From the NCBI GenBank assembly GCA_019635215.1, contig JAHBZZ010000012.1:1-64000 (forward strand): a DNA stretch of 64,000 bases, given 5' to 3'. This DNA comes from Nitrosomonas sp. (GTDB taxonomy: Bacteria; Pseudomonadota; Gammaproteobacteria; Burkholderiales; Nitrosomonadaceae). Below the pieces are notes generated by a model, which was not told where the DNA came from, ran no database searches, and saw only the letters and a list, made by a program, of their open reading frames with translations. The position numbers and the translations under genes are program-made. Positions 47,309 to 56,952 of the stretch are shown here, in pieces. The first letter of the stretch is position 1. Every line of letters starts with the position of its first letter.

Positions 47309-48577
47309 TCAGATTCGATCATAAGCCGGTTCAGAACAGCTTTCCAGTTTTTTATCGTCCAGTATGCCGCTTTGTTCACCACTCAGCGCCCTAATCCGGC
47401 AATCGAGCCATTGCCCGATATGTTGCAGAATTTCACTTCTGCGCGGCTCGGCTAAAAACAAGTGCTGATGATAACGTGAATCGATCAGTTCGAGATGTCG
47501 ATTATCACTATGGTTGTTTAATGTCGCATTGACAAAATCTTTACTACCCCAGGCAGGTGTAATCGGATCATGCGCTGAATAAATCAAATAATAAGGTGTA
47601 TTAAACATGTGCATCTGATGGCGAAAACGCACAATCTCCTCTTCAACCCCCTTTGCGTAACGCAGCAAAGTACGGCGAATGATCCAGTCGTCATTACGAA
47701 TCCTTTCCCTCTCTTCCACACTATCGGTCAGATAGTCCGCTACCCACGCCGGTGTTACCGGCGTAAACACGCGCCGCAATCCCGGCCAGGATAATATTTC
47801 GAATAATCCGTCCAGAACCGGAACTGTTAAAAACGCCAATATCTGATTGAATACCAAGAACAGCATCGATTCACCGTGTGGGTTCAGATAATGCGTCTCG
47901 GCATGAAATGATAATCTGATTATCGGGTTTGCCAGCCAACCACGCCAACCGGGCAACTCACTCACGGCAAAACCTGGCCCGAGAAAAACAGTGCCTTCGC
48001 ATCCGGTTACATCGTTCCGGTTTTGCAGCAAAAAAGTCGCTGTGACCAATGCACCCAGACTATGCGATACGATAAAAACAGGACGATCAACTTCACCCAG
48101 TGCATTACAAAGTTCAATTGTCTTTTGCAGTGCCAGCCTGAGGTTTTCCCGCGGGAGATCAAGATTGCTGAGCACGGTTTGCGCGAGATAAGCCTCGCTG
48201 ATGTCCACCGATACGGCACCCGATCTTAATGCAGCGTCAGCCTGCCGCAAAGCCGGATTGGATAAACCATGCGCTTCATAATCAAATCCGGCGACGACAA
48301 AATTCTGCCGCACAAAGTAATGTGCAACATCATTGTAGCGTCCGGTATGCTCATTCATACCATGCACCAGCAATAAACAGGCTTTTGTTGCCAAAATATC
48401 TTCCGGATACATAACCCGCAATAGCAGATGCGGATGAGCACCGGATTGCGAAATACTGTTTTCTTCACCCCAGGCTGGATAAAGCGCACTGGCATACTGC
48501 CGATGCACGCAGCCCGACAGCAGCAGTAAAAACAGAATAGCCACGACACTTCCCGGGAAAAATCTCATAAGCCTCAT
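47309..48577 (-). CDS. Alpha/beta hydrolase lipoprotein, monoacylglycerol-lipase-like
   Basis: From the ATG at 48577 the protein has about 422 residues. The signal RFFPGSVVAILFLLLLSGC ends in a lipobox, so it is lipidated at the envelope. The serine-aminopeptidase-like fold is visible in LLVHGMNEHTGRYNDVAHYFV and FDYEAHGLS. The nucleophile elbow is IVSHSLGALVTA, the Asp is probably in SAHDPITPAWG, and the His in SRYHQHLF. It may hydrolyse lipids or lysophospholipids. The frame is open 28 codons further upstream, but the signal peptide supports this start; 48568 is an alternative. Confidence 0.85.
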   Translation of the reverse strand: MRLMRFFPGSVVAILFLLLLSGCVHRQYASALYPAWGEENSISQSGAHPHLLLRVMYPEDILATKACLLLVHGMNEHTGRYNDVAHYFVRQNFVVAGFDYEAHGLSNPALRQADAALRSGAVSVDISEAYLAQTVLSNLDLPRENLRLALQKTIELCNALGEVDRPVFIVSHSLGALVTATFLLQNRNDVTGCEGTVFLGPGFAVSELPGWRGWLANPIIRLSFHAETHYLNPHGESMLFLVFNQILAFLTVPVLDGLFEILSWPGLRRVFTPVTPAWVADYLTDSVEERERIRNDDWIIRRTLLRYAKGVEEEIVRFRHQMHMFNTPYYLIYSAHDPITPAWGSKDFVNATLNNHSDNRHLELIDSRYHQHLFLAEPRRSEILQHIGQWLDCRIRALSGEQSGILDDKKLESCSEPAYDRI

Positions 48578-48798
48578 AAGGTTATATGTTCTATCAATTC
48601 TTACGGTCGGACATTGATTCCGAACAGAGAATCCTACTTTACCCGAAGAGTAGTCCGGCAAATTATTTTATTGTAACTACCATTTCATTGGAAAATTACA
48701 GATTACATACTCATCGTGCACATCACGCGATAAAATAAACATTCCCCGGCAGCCGATGATCACAATCAACGACCATACTTTTTACAAAGGAACTCTGG

Positions 48799-49905
48799 AT
48801 GAAAACAAGAGCAGCTGTAGCCTGGCAGGCAGGACAACCGTTAACCATCGAAAATATCGACCTGGAAGGCCCCAAGACGGGTGAAGTCCTCGTCGAAATT
48901 AAAGCCACGGGCATTTGCCATACCGATTATTACACATTGTCCGGCGCCGATCCGGAAGGCTTGTTTCCGGCTGTGCTGGGGCATGAGGGTGCGGGTGTTG
49001 TGATTGAGGTCGGTAAGGATGTCAAATCGCTCAAGGCGGGCGATCATGTCATTCCGTTATATACACCCGAATGCCGCGAATGCAAATTCTGTTTATCGCA
49101 GAAAACTAATTTATGCCAGGCGATTCGCAGTACACAGGGCAAAGGATTGATGCCGGATGCCACATCACGGTTTTCGCTGAATGGTAAATCGCTGTTTCAT
49201 TACATGGGCACCTCGACATTCTCGAATTACACCGTGGTGCCGGAAATTGCACTCGCCAGGATCCGTCCTGACGCCCCCTTTGACAAAGTCTGTTACATCG
49301 GCTGCGGCGTCACCACCGGCCTGGGTGCCGTGCTGTTCACTGCAAAAGTCGAGGCAGGCAGTAACATTGCCGTTTTCGGTCTGGGCGGTATTGGGTTGAA
49401 TGTCATTCAAGGCGCCAGAATGGTCGGCGCCGATAAAATCATAGGTATTGATCTCAACCCACAACGCGAAACCATGGCTCGCGAATTCGGCATGACACAT
49501 TTCCTGAATCCAAACGAAACACCGGACATTGTCGACGCCATCATTCAGCTCACCGATGGCGGCGCGGATTACAGCTTTGAATGCATCGGCAATACCAAGG
49601 TGATGCGCCAGGCGCTGGAATGCTGCCATAAAGGCTGGGGACGCAGCATTATTATCGGCGTTGCGGAAGCCGGGGCGGAAATCAGTACACGCCCATTCCA
49701 GCTGGTCACCGGCCGTAAATGGGAAGGTTCCGCGTTCGGCGGCGCACGTGGCCGCACCGATGTTCCCAAAATTGTCGACTGGTATATGGAAGGCAAAATT
49801 GATATCGATTCATTGATCACCCATACCCTTAAGCTAGAAGACATTAACGAAGGCTTCAGGCTGATGAAGGCCGGTGAATCCATCCGCTCGGTGGTGGTTT
49901 ACTGA
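48799..49905 (+). CDS. frmA: S-(hydroxymethyl)glutathione dehydrogenase (class III alcohol dehydrogenase)
   Basis: This 368-residue zinc enzyme oxidises the formaldehyde-glutathione adduct with NAD. Catalytic zinc ligands are in [12 protein letters not shown] (Cys near 40) and [10 protein letters not shown]. The structural zinc loop [17 protein letters not shown] (about 91-107) is complete, and the Rossmann motif is [14 protein letters not shown]. Length and ends match class III enzymes. Its TGA overlaps the next ATG by one base, so it is translated together with fghA. GGAACTCTGG precedes the start. Confidence 0.96.
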   Translation: MKTRAAVAWQAGQPLTIENIDLEGPKTGEVLVEIKATGICHTDYYTLSGADPEGLFPAVLGHEGAGVVIEVGKDVKSLKAGDHVIPLYTPECRECKFCLSQKTNLCQAIRSTQGKGLMPDATSRFSLNGKSLFHYMGTSTFSNYTVVPEIALARIRPDAPFDKVCYIGCGVTTGLGAVLFTAKVEAGSNIAVFGLGGIGLNVIQGARMVGADKIIGIDLNPQRETMAREFGMTHFLNPNETPDIVDAIIQLTDGGADYSFECIGNTKVMRQALECCHKGWGRSIIIGVAEAGAEISTRPFQLVTGRKWEGSAFGGARGRTDVPKIVDWYMEGKIDIDSLITHTLKLEDINEGFRLMKAGESIRSVVVY

Positions 49906-50762
49906 TGGAGCAGCAATTGGAAATCCGCAATCAGCATAGCTGTTTCGGTGGAACGCAAAACTTTTACCAGCATGATTCATCGGTAATCGGGCTGCCGATG
50001 CGGTTCTCGGTTTACCAGCCACCGCAGGCACAACAGAGCACAGTTCCTGTAGTGTTTTTTCTCGCGGGACTGACCTGTACGGAAGAAACCTTCATGATCA
50101 AGGCCGGTGCACAGCGTTATGCGGCAGAATATGGTCTGATGCTGGTTACCCTGGATACCAGTCCACGCGAAACCGGGATTCCGGGTGAAACAAATGACTG
50201 GGATTTCGGTGCGGGCGCAGGTTTTTACCTGGATGCGATTGAACAGCCCTGGTCTGCCCGTTATCTGATGGAAAGTTATATCATACAGGAACTATACGGC
50301 ATCATTATTAATCAGTTTTCGGTAGATAAAAACAAAATCGGCATCAGCGGCCACTCGATGGGTGGACACGGTGCACTGACACTGGCGCTGCGATACCCCA
50401 ATCAATTTCAATCGGTTTCCGCTTTTGCGCCGATTTGCACGCCCATGCATTGTCCCTGGGGACAAAAAGCATTCCGGTTTTATCTGGGTGAGAACCAGGC
50501 GTACTGGCGTCATCATGATGCCACTGCACTGCTTGAGGATGGCCACCGCACTGCCGGAATCCTGATTGATCAGGGATTGAACGACCCGTTTCTATCCGAG
50601 CAACTGCACCCCCGGCGGCTGGAAGAAGCTTGCGAAAAAACCGGACAGCAACTGACACTGCGTTACCATCCCGGTTATGACCATAGCTATTATTTCATCA
50701 GCACGTTTATCGATGACCATTTAAAACATCATCGCGACATGCTTAACGGTAATGCGCTATAA
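49905..50762 (+). CDS. fghA: S-formylglutathione hydrolase
   Basis: This 285-residue esterase splits S-formylglutathione into formate and glutathione, the second step after frmA. The active-site serine is in ISGHSMGGHGAL (about residue 150). Other conserved parts are VFFLAGLTCTEETFMIKAGAQR, DTSPRE, and HPGYDHSYYFI with the catalytic His. The start overlaps the frmA stop (TGATG). It runs six bases into the end of the convergent thiolase gene. Confidence 0.96.
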   Translation: MEQQLEIRNQHSCFGGTQNFYQHDSSVIGLPMRFSVYQPPQAQQSTVPVVFFLAGLTCTEETFMIKAGAQRYAAEYGLMLVTLDTSPRETGIPGETNDWDFGAGAGFYLDAIEQPWSARYLMESYIIQELYGIIINQFSVDKNKIGISGHSMGGHGALTLALRYPNQFQSVSAFAPICTPMHCPWGQKAFRFYLGENQAYWRHHDATALLEDGHRTAGILIDQGLNDPFLSEQLHPRRLEEACEKTGQQLTLRYHPGYDHSYYFISTFIDDHLKHHRDMLNGNAL

Positions 50763-51959
50763 CGCTTCAAACACACCTGCGGCACCCATGCCGCTGCCGA
50801 TACACATGGTCACCATGCCGTATTTTTTATTGTGGCGGCGCAGGCCATGCATCAACGTCGCCACGCGGATGGAACCTGTTGCGCCAAGCGGATGACCCAA
50901 CGCAATCGCACCGCCGAGCGGATTGACTTTTTCCCGGTCCAGACTCAAATCATGAATCACGGCGAGGCTTTGCGCAGCAAAAGCTTCATTCAATTCGATC
51001 CAGTCCAGATCATCCTGTTTGATACCCGTTTGTGCCAGTACCTTCGGAATCGCCTTGATCGGTCCAACACCCATGATTTCCGGCGGCACACCCGCCACAG
51101 AAAAGCCGATAAAACGCCCCATCGGCACAAGATTGAAACGCTTCATCGCGGCTTCGCTCATTAACACCACCGCCCCCGCGCCATCGGACATCTGAGAACT
51201 GTTACCCGCTGTCACGGAGCCGTGTGCAGCAAACACCGGACGCAGTCTGGCAAGCGCCTCCGGGCTGGTATCCGCACGCGGCCCTTCATCGGTATCTTTC
51301 ACGGAAATCTCTTCGCGTATCTGGTGCATAACCAAATCCGGATATTTCTCATCGATACTATAAGGCGCAATTTCCTCGGCAAACTCGCCATTCGTAATCG
51401 CCTTCAAAGCGCGCTGATGACTGGTGTATGCAAACTCATCCTGCGCATCCCGGCTGACCTTCCATTGCTCAGCAACCTTTTCGGCTGTCATGCCCATACC
51501 ATAGGCAATGGCCACATTCTCGTCATGTTTGAACATCTCCGGATTCATAGCCACCTTATTGCCCATCATCGGTATCATGCTCATACTTTCCGTGCCGCCC
51601 GCAATCATAACATCGGCTTCTCCCAGACGAATCCGGTCAGCCGCGATCGCGACCGATTGCAGGCCCGATGCGCAGAAACGGTTAATCGTCATTCCCGGTA
51701 CGCTGTTCGGTAGACCAGCCAGCAACAACGCTACGCGCGCAACATTAATCCCTTGTTCGGCTTCCGGCATCGCACAACCGACAACCACATCGTCAATTGC
51801 GACAGGATCCAGTCCATCACATTGTCTCATCACGGCTTTTATGACATGCACCAGCATATCATCAGGCCGGACATGTTTAAACATGCCGCGCGGCGCCTTA
51901 CCGACAGGCGTACGTGCTGTAGCGACGATATAGGCATCTTGGGTTTGCTTGGTCATCAA
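50757..51959 (-). CDS. fadA: Acetyl-CoA acyltransferase (thiolase)
   Basis: This 400-residue thiolase cleaves 3-ketoacyl-CoA in the last step of beta-oxidation. The acyl-accepting cysteine is in NRFCASGLQSVA (about residue 92). The His is in GGAIALGHPLGATGS, and the second Cys in MCIGSGMGAAG near the end. Length and motifs fit FadA/FadI. It lies 60 bases downstream of the large multifunctional gene in one operon. The end overlaps fghA by six bases, so transcription from both sides meets here. Confidence 0.95.
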   Translation of the reverse strand: MMTKQTQDAYIVATARTPVGKAPRGMFKHVRPDDMLVHVIKAVMRQCDGLDPVAIDDVVVGCAMPEAEQGINVARVALLLAGLPNSVPGMTINRFCASGLQSVAIAADRIRLGEADVMIAGGTESMSMIPMMGNKVAMNPEMFKHDENVAIAYGMGMTAEKVAEQWKVSRDAQDEFAYTSHQRALKAITNGEFAEEIAPYSIDEKYPDLVMHQIREEISVKDTDEGPRADTSPEALARLRPVFAAHGSVTAGNSSQMSDGAGAVVLMSEAAMKRFNLVPMGRFIGFSVAGVPPEIMGVGPIKAIPKVLAQTGIKQDDLDWIELNEAFAAQSLAVIHDLSLDREKVNPLGGAIALGHPLGATGSIRVATLMHGLRRHNKKYGMVTMCIGSGMGAAGVFEAL

Positions 51960-52019
51960 CTTCTCCTTGAATGATCTATGCTGAATTTTCTACGCTTTGT
52001 CTGAGTTTACCCGGCAAAA

Positions 52020-54560
52020 CTAATTTCTCAACGGTTTTCCCGTTCTCAGTGTATGCTCAATACGCGCCTGCGTCTTCTCGGTAGCCAATAATTCCATAAA
52101 TGCGGCGCGCTCAAGCTCGAGAAACCAGTCTTCATCGACGTGGCTTCCCGGCGTCAGATCGCCGCCGCACATCACATACGCAATTTTCTCGCCGATCAGA
52201 TTGTCATGTTCCGAAATAAACTCACCCTCACGCATATTTACCAGCGTACTCTTTATCGTCGCGATGCCGGTATTGCCCGCGACGGGAATAGCGCTCGAAC
52301 GCAACGGCGGACGATAGCCCGCTTCGGCCAACGCCAGCGCTTGCAGCTTCGCCACATGCAGCAGCTCGAAACGATTCATGATGATCGTATCCGAGGGCCG
52401 CAAGAAACCCAGTTCCTTACCTTGTTCTCCACTTTTTGCAAGGTCGGCCATGGCTATAGTCTGATAATATTTTTTTAACCCAGGAAATGGATCACCATCC
52501 AGTGCCTGCTGCGCCGACCTGAGCGCGAACTCCTTGCAGCCGCCACCTGCCGGCAGTAATCCGACACCGGCTTCAACCAGACCGATATAGGTTTCCATCG
52601 TGGCAACCGCGCGGTCGCAATGCATCACAAATTCACATCCCCCGCCAAGCGCCAGCCCATCTACGGCGGCAACCGTCGGAATCATGGAATACCGCAATGA
52701 CTGCGAAATCTGCTGGAATTGGTGAATCATGGCTTCCACTTCCGCTAGTTGTCTGGCCATGAGCTTATCGGCCAGATCCAGCTCTCTTGCGGCTTTAAGT
52801 ACAGCCGATTGCGCGGATTTTTTAAACTGTTTGAAAAACCTGTCAAACGTTGAAGGCTTGGAAGGTGGAGGTAGTGCACTGCCTTCTGTCTGTGGTTGTT
52901 TAGGGCGCTCCGTTGCCTGTTTCAAATTGGCACCGGCAGAAAAAGGCGGCTCGGTTTGCCAGATCACCATTGCCCGCCAGTTTTTCTCGGCTTCCCGGAT
53001 TGCTTCACTGATACCTTCCAGTACATCCTTGCCGATGGTATGCATTTTGCTCTTGAAGCTGAGAATCGCAATCCGATCACCGGTATGCCACATTCTGACC
53101 GCATCGGATTCAAAAATGGTTTCTCCGTAAACCGCCTCTTCGCCCAGCAGCCGATCCGGAAACAACTGCCGCTGGTACACAGGCAATGTCGACCGACGGT
53201 GCAATGCCTTCGATGCCGGGGCAAATGAGCCTTGCGGTGTATGTACGGCCGGTACATCCCGTTCACCGACTTCCATTACCCAGGCCGGTAATGGTTTGTC
53301 GCGCATACTTTTGCCAGCGGCGATATCCTCGTTTATCCAGGTTGCAATCTGCTTCCAGCCGGCACTCTGCCAAATCTCAAAAGGCCCGTGTTCCCAGCCG
53401 AACCCCCAGCGTATCGCCAGATCGACATCGCGCGCATTATCGGCGATGGATTCCAGTTGAACCGCACAGTAATGAAACAAATCACGATGGATGGACCATA
53501 AAAACTGTGCCTGCGGATGTGAATGATTGCGCAGGACAGCCATCTTTTCCGACGGACGGCAGTATTTGAGCTGATATTTGATATCCTCATCAACTTCGCC
53601 TTTGGCAACCCGGTAGGCATTTGTTTTCAGATCAAGCACCTGAATTTCATGACCTGCTTTGTGATAGACGCCACGTTTGGTCTTCTGTCCCAACGCACCC
53701 TCATCAATCAGTCGCTGCAACCAATCCGGCGCAGCAAAAAAAGCATGCCAATCATCATCGGGCAGTGTATCCCGCATCGTATTGATGACATGCGCCAGCG
53801 TATCCAGTCCAACGACATCGGCCGTTCTGAACGTGGCGCTTTTGGGACGGCCAATCAGGGTACCGGTCAACGCATCCACTTCGTCAAACCCAAGGCCAAA
53901 TGCGCTGCCGTGATACATGGTTGCCAGCAATGAAAATACACCAATGCGATTAGCGATAAAATTCGGCGTATCTTTTGCCCGGATGACACCTTTGCCAAGA
54001 TAAGTCACCAGAAACGCTTCCAGATGATCAAGCATTTCCGCGTCACTGTATGTGCACGGAATCAGTTCAACCAGATGCATATACCGTGGCGGATTAAAAA
54101 AATGAATACCGCAGAAACGATGACGCAGCGTATCTGGAAAGGCCTGTGCCAGCTTATTGATAGACAACCCGGAGGTATTGCTGGCAAAAATGGTTTGCGC
54201 GCCAAGATAGGGGGCAACCTTTTCGTACAATGCCCGCTTCAGATCTATGCGCTCTGCAATGGCTTCGATCACCACATCACAGTCTGCAAGTTTTTCCAGA
54301 TGATGATCATAGTTTGCCGGTTGTATAAAAGCAGCCTTGGTTTTTACCGACAATGGCGAAGGTTCGAGTTTCTTCAACTTCTCAATGGCTTTGGTTACGT
54401 TAGCGTTGGCATCTTCCCCATCCGCCGGTAATTCAAACAACAAAGTTTCTATATTGGCGTTTACTAAATGAGCGGCGATCTGCGCCCCCATCACTCCCGC
54501 ACCTAACACTGCCACTTTGCGCACAATAAATTGAGCGTTATTCAATTCCGCCTCCTGCAT
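52020..54560 (-). CDS. 3-hydroxyacyl-CoA dehydrogenase / enoyl-CoA hydratase, dehydrogenase first
   Basis: This 846-residue multifunctional protein has the NAD-binding 3-hydroxyacyl-CoA dehydrogenase domain first (VAVLGAGVMGAQIAAHL, about 12-28; CGIHFFNPPRYMHLVE). The C-terminal dehydrogenase domain follows, with the enoyl-CoA hydratase/isomerase part last (AAVDGLALGGGCEFVMHCDRAVA; GLLPAGGGCKE). The order is the reverse of E. coli FadB and matches FadN-type proteins. With the downstream thiolase it provides three steps of beta-oxidation. No acyl-CoA dehydrogenase or ligase gene is in the window. Confidence 0.94.
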   Translation of the reverse strand: MQEAELNNAQFIVRKVAVLGAGVMGAQIAAHLVNANIETLLFELPADGEDANANVTKAIEKLKKLEPSPLSVKTKAAFIQPANYDHHLEKLADCDVVIEAIAERIDLKRALYEKVAPYLGAQTIFASNTSGLSINKLAQAFPDTLRHRFCGIHFFNPPRYMHLVELIPCTYSDAEMLDHLEAFLVTYLGKGVIRAKDTPNFIANRIGVFSLLATMYHGSAFGLGFDEVDALTGTLIGRPKSATFRTADVVGLDTLAHVINTMRDTLPDDDWHAFFAAPDWLQRLIDEGALGQKTKRGVYHKAGHEIQVLDLKTNAYRVAKGEVDEDIKYQLKYCRPSEKMAVLRNHSHPQAQFLWSIHRDLFHYCAVQLESIADNARDVDLAIRWGFGWEHGPFEIWQSAGWKQIATWINEDIAAGKSMRDKPLPAWVMEVGERDVPAVHTPQGSFAPASKALHRRSTLPVYQRQLFPDRLLGEEAVYGETIFESDAVRMWHTGDRIAILSFKSKMHTIGKDVLEGISEAIREAEKNWRAMVIWQTEPPFSAGANLKQATERPKQPQTEGSALPPPSKPSTFDRFFKQFKKSAQSAVLKAARELDLADKLMARQLAEVEAMIHQFQQISQSLRYSMIPTVAAVDGLALGGGCEFVMHCDRAVATMETYIGLVEAGVGLLPAGGGCKEFALRSAQQALDGDPFPGLKKYYQTIAMADLAKSGEQGKELGFLRPSDTIIMNRFELLHVAKLQALALAEAGYRPPLRSSAIPVAGNTGIATIKSTLVNMREGEFISEHDNLIGEKIAYVMCGGDLTPGSHVDEDWFLELERAAFMELLATEKTQARIEHTLRTGKPLRN

Positions 54561-54567
54561 GATTCAG

Positions 54568-54825
54568 TTATCCCGTAAACCACTCGCGCACCAGCCGCTT
54601 GAAATCATTAAAACTCTCCAGACGCACCGCTTGAACCGGCTGATGATTTGCACGACTCATTGCCTCCATTTTTTCACAGTTAGTAGCAGCAAATTTACGC
54701 TTTGCGTTACGAACTGATATGAGTGTTGTTTTTTCACCAACACTGCGCCTAAGCGTACAGATATAAAACCAAAAGCGCAAGATTGTTCTTGAATATACCA
54801 TGAAGGGCTTTACACTTATGTACAC
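54568..54825 (-). CDS. Small hypothetical protein upstream of the beta-oxidation operon
   Basis: An open frame of 85 codons ends eight bases before the multifunctional gene. Its first 45 residues are basic and unlike a natural N-terminus. An internal ATG near 54663 would give a peptide of about 31 residues, MSRANHQPVQAVRLESFNDFKRLVREWFTG at the end, that could be a real small protein or leader. I recognise no family. It may also be the remains of a longer gene. Confidence 0.3.
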   Translation of the reverse strand: MYISVKPFMVYSRTILRFWFYICTLRRSVGEKTTLISVRNAKRKFAATNCEKMEAMSRANHQPVQAVRLESFNDFKRLVREWFTG

Positions 54826-54953
54826 CCTGATACAGGTTATATGAATGTACTTTAAACAGTAGGGAAATTAGATAGTTATTCCTTTGAATCTTGAAATAAC
54901 TATAAGTATTTGGTTAAAACAATCCGGCTATTCAGTTTATTTCATTTTTTAGC

Positions 54954-56102
54954 ATGAAAAGAAAAAAAAACAATTTACGTCAAAAGAAAAAAAACCTAAA
55001 CCGCCAATACAACACACTCATCTCACATGCATGGCAAAATGAAATCATTTTACGGCGTTGCCAACAAATGGAACTGTGTCTGATGCAGTGTGAATCATTC
55101 GCGTCACTTACAGACGTACTTCTCAACGATGCACCAAAGAAATTCGAACTCGACCAGATCACATTAATTCTACTTGATCCAAGATACGAAATCCGGCGCC
55201 TGCTGCTCGCCAGCGAAATCGATTACCATAAAGCCTTTCCAAACCTGTTTTTCCAGTGTAAATCGCAAACGGTTACATCATTGTTTGATGCCGAAAAACT
55301 GCCCAAACTGGGGACATACCAATCCGACCTGCATGCCGATTATTTCCAGGAGTCACAGACTATCGGTAAAACAATCCAAAGCGTTGCCGCATTACCGCTC
55401 GTACAGGAACAACGTATGCTGGGATGCTTGTTGTTCGGCGATAGTGAAACGGATCGCTTCATACCCGATTCAGCGACCGATTTTTTACAGCATCTGGGGG
55501 CAGTCATATCGATCTGCATCGATATGGCTTTATTACGCGATCGCCTAAAATACAACAGCCTGAATGATGCCTTGACCGGCATCAATAACAGACGTTTTTT
55601 TGAACAGCGTCTGCCCGAGGAAATCTCGCGCTGCAAACGTGCAGAAACACCGATAAGCTGCCTTTTCGTTGACGTTGATCACTTCAAGCATTTTAACGAT
55701 ACCTATGGCCATGCAACGGGCGATCTCATACTCAAGCAAGTCGCGAGCATCATCCGCAGAGAACTGCGCGCAACCGATGTTGTCGGCCGTTACGGTGGAG
55801 AAGAGTTCGTAATTCTGTTACCCAATACCAATCACAGGCAGGCGCTTGACATTGCTGAACGGATAAGAAAATGTATTCAGAAACACCGCTGTCAGTACGA
55901 AGAACACTCGCTTCAGGTCACTGTTTCAATCGGTATTGCAGACTTTCAGAAATTTGCGGATGAAAACAAAACATTGCATGAGATTGGCCAGGCACTGGTC
56001 GCCGCTGCAGACAGCGCTTTATATAAGGCAAAACAGGCTGGCAGAAACCGCATTGCAATCAACAGCGGTTACACCTGTCAATACAGCGAAACCGCAGTCT
56101 GA
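54954..56102 (+). CDS. Diguanylate cyclase with DUF484/GAF-like sensor
   Basis: This 382-residue soluble protein has a lysine- and asparagine-rich start with a short coiled coil, then a GAF-like DUF484 domain (about 45-195: CESFASLTDVLLNDAPKKFELDQITLILLD; SVAALPLVQEQRMLGCLLFG). A GGDEF domain fills about 210-370. The active-site motif is GGEEF in RYGGEEFVILLP. The inhibitory I-site RATD lies five residues ahead, so product feedback is likely. It makes cyclic di-GMP. Its 3' end overlaps the next gene on the other strand by 25 bases. Confidence 0.93.
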   Translation: MKRKKNNLRQKKKNLNRQYNTLISHAWQNEIILRRCQQMELCLMQCESFASLTDVLLNDAPKKFELDQITLILLDPRYEIRRLLLASEIDYHKAFPNLFFQCKSQTVTSLFDAEKLPKLGTYQSDLHADYFQESQTIGKTIQSVAALPLVQEQRMLGCLLFGDSETDRFIPDSATDFLQHLGAVISICIDMALLRDRLKYNSLNDALTGINNRRFFEQRLPEEISRCKRAETPISCLFVDVDHFKHFNDTYGHATGDLILKQVASIIRRELRATDVVGRYGGEEFVILLPNTNHRQALDIAERIRKCIQKHRCQYEEHSLQVTVSIGIADFQKFADENKTLHEIGQALVAAADSALYKAKQAGRNRIAINSGYTCQYSETAV

Positions 56103-56917
56103 TCCCTGAAAAAACCACTTGGTTGCGGCACCCGTCTGACTGTTCCAAACATTCGACACACGGCAAAACGAGGGCGCCGCTGCCAAGGTGAAAGACTACC
56201 GGTATGCTCTGTTGCCGTATAGCAATGAACCTGCCCTTCCAATTGACCAGCACTTTGACCGGCCTGTTCGAACGACTTCAGTATCTGCCGATAGAATGCG
56301 CATCGCTTCCAATATGCGATATGAATGCCATCAAAACTCATCCAGCCCGGTTCCACCTCACACACGGTTAACTGACGGCGCTCAGCCAGATCGATTAATC
56401 CCTGATGCACCACCCGCGCACGTTCTATCACTTCAATCCTTGACAGTCTGCATGAAGGAAACAATACATTACGCAATAGATTAAAACGTCGTTCAGGCAG
56501 CGACTCAATTGAAGCAATCGGTATATTCGTCATCACGATACGCGCACAATGACGCTGCAATTGCGCTACACACCAGGATACCCAATTCAGGATTTCCGCC
56601 GGTGCAACCTCATAAGGAATGTCATTGCCGATATCGGTTAAAAAGGCATACATAACTGAAGTTACACCGGCCTCAGCAGAATGCAACTGTCGCCACAATC
56701 CACTTTGCACGATACCGGGTAACTGGCGCATCAATACCTGATTGCTCAGCCCATACGATCGTCCGTGCCCGGCGGCAACCAGAACCTCACTCGGGGCACC
56801 GCAGTATTGCTGCATGAATTGAATAATCAAGCGCAGTGACAGTGTCAGATTACTGGCGCCCAACAGGACGAGACGGTTTTCTGGATTCAAAGTATTCAAA
56901 TTTAGCCGGCTGATCAA
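56078..56917 (-). CDS. SGNH/GDSL-like hydrolase
   Basis: This is a 279-residue protein. It has LVLLGASNLTLSLRL (block I with Ser in GASN, about 17-31), LTDIGNDIPY (block III Asn near 93-102) and FDGIHIAYWKR (block V Asp and His near 218-228). This is the order of catalytic residues in SGNH hydrolases. There is no signal peptide. The last 45 residues are poorly ordered and may extend past the natural end. The substrate is unknown. The gene ends inside the diguanylate cyclase 3' end and follows dnaB's stop by 36 bases in the same direction. Confidence 0.6.
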   Translation of the reverse strand: MISRLNLNTLNPENRLVLLGASNLTLSLRLIIQFMQQYCGAPSEVLVAAGHGRSYGLSNQVLMRQLPGIVQSGLWRQLHSAEAGVTSVMYAFLTDIGNDIPYEVAPAEILNWVSWCVAQLQRHCARIVMTNIPIASIESLPERRFNLLRNVLFPSCRLSRIEVIERARVVHQGLIDLAERRQLTVCEVEPGWMSFDGIHIAYWKRCAFYRQILKSFEQAGQSAGQLEGQVHCYTATEHTGSLSPWQRRPRFAVCRMFGTVRRVPQPSGFFRDQTAVSLY

Positions 56918-56952
56918 TTACCTGTTACATCAGCATATGACGGCCTACGAAC

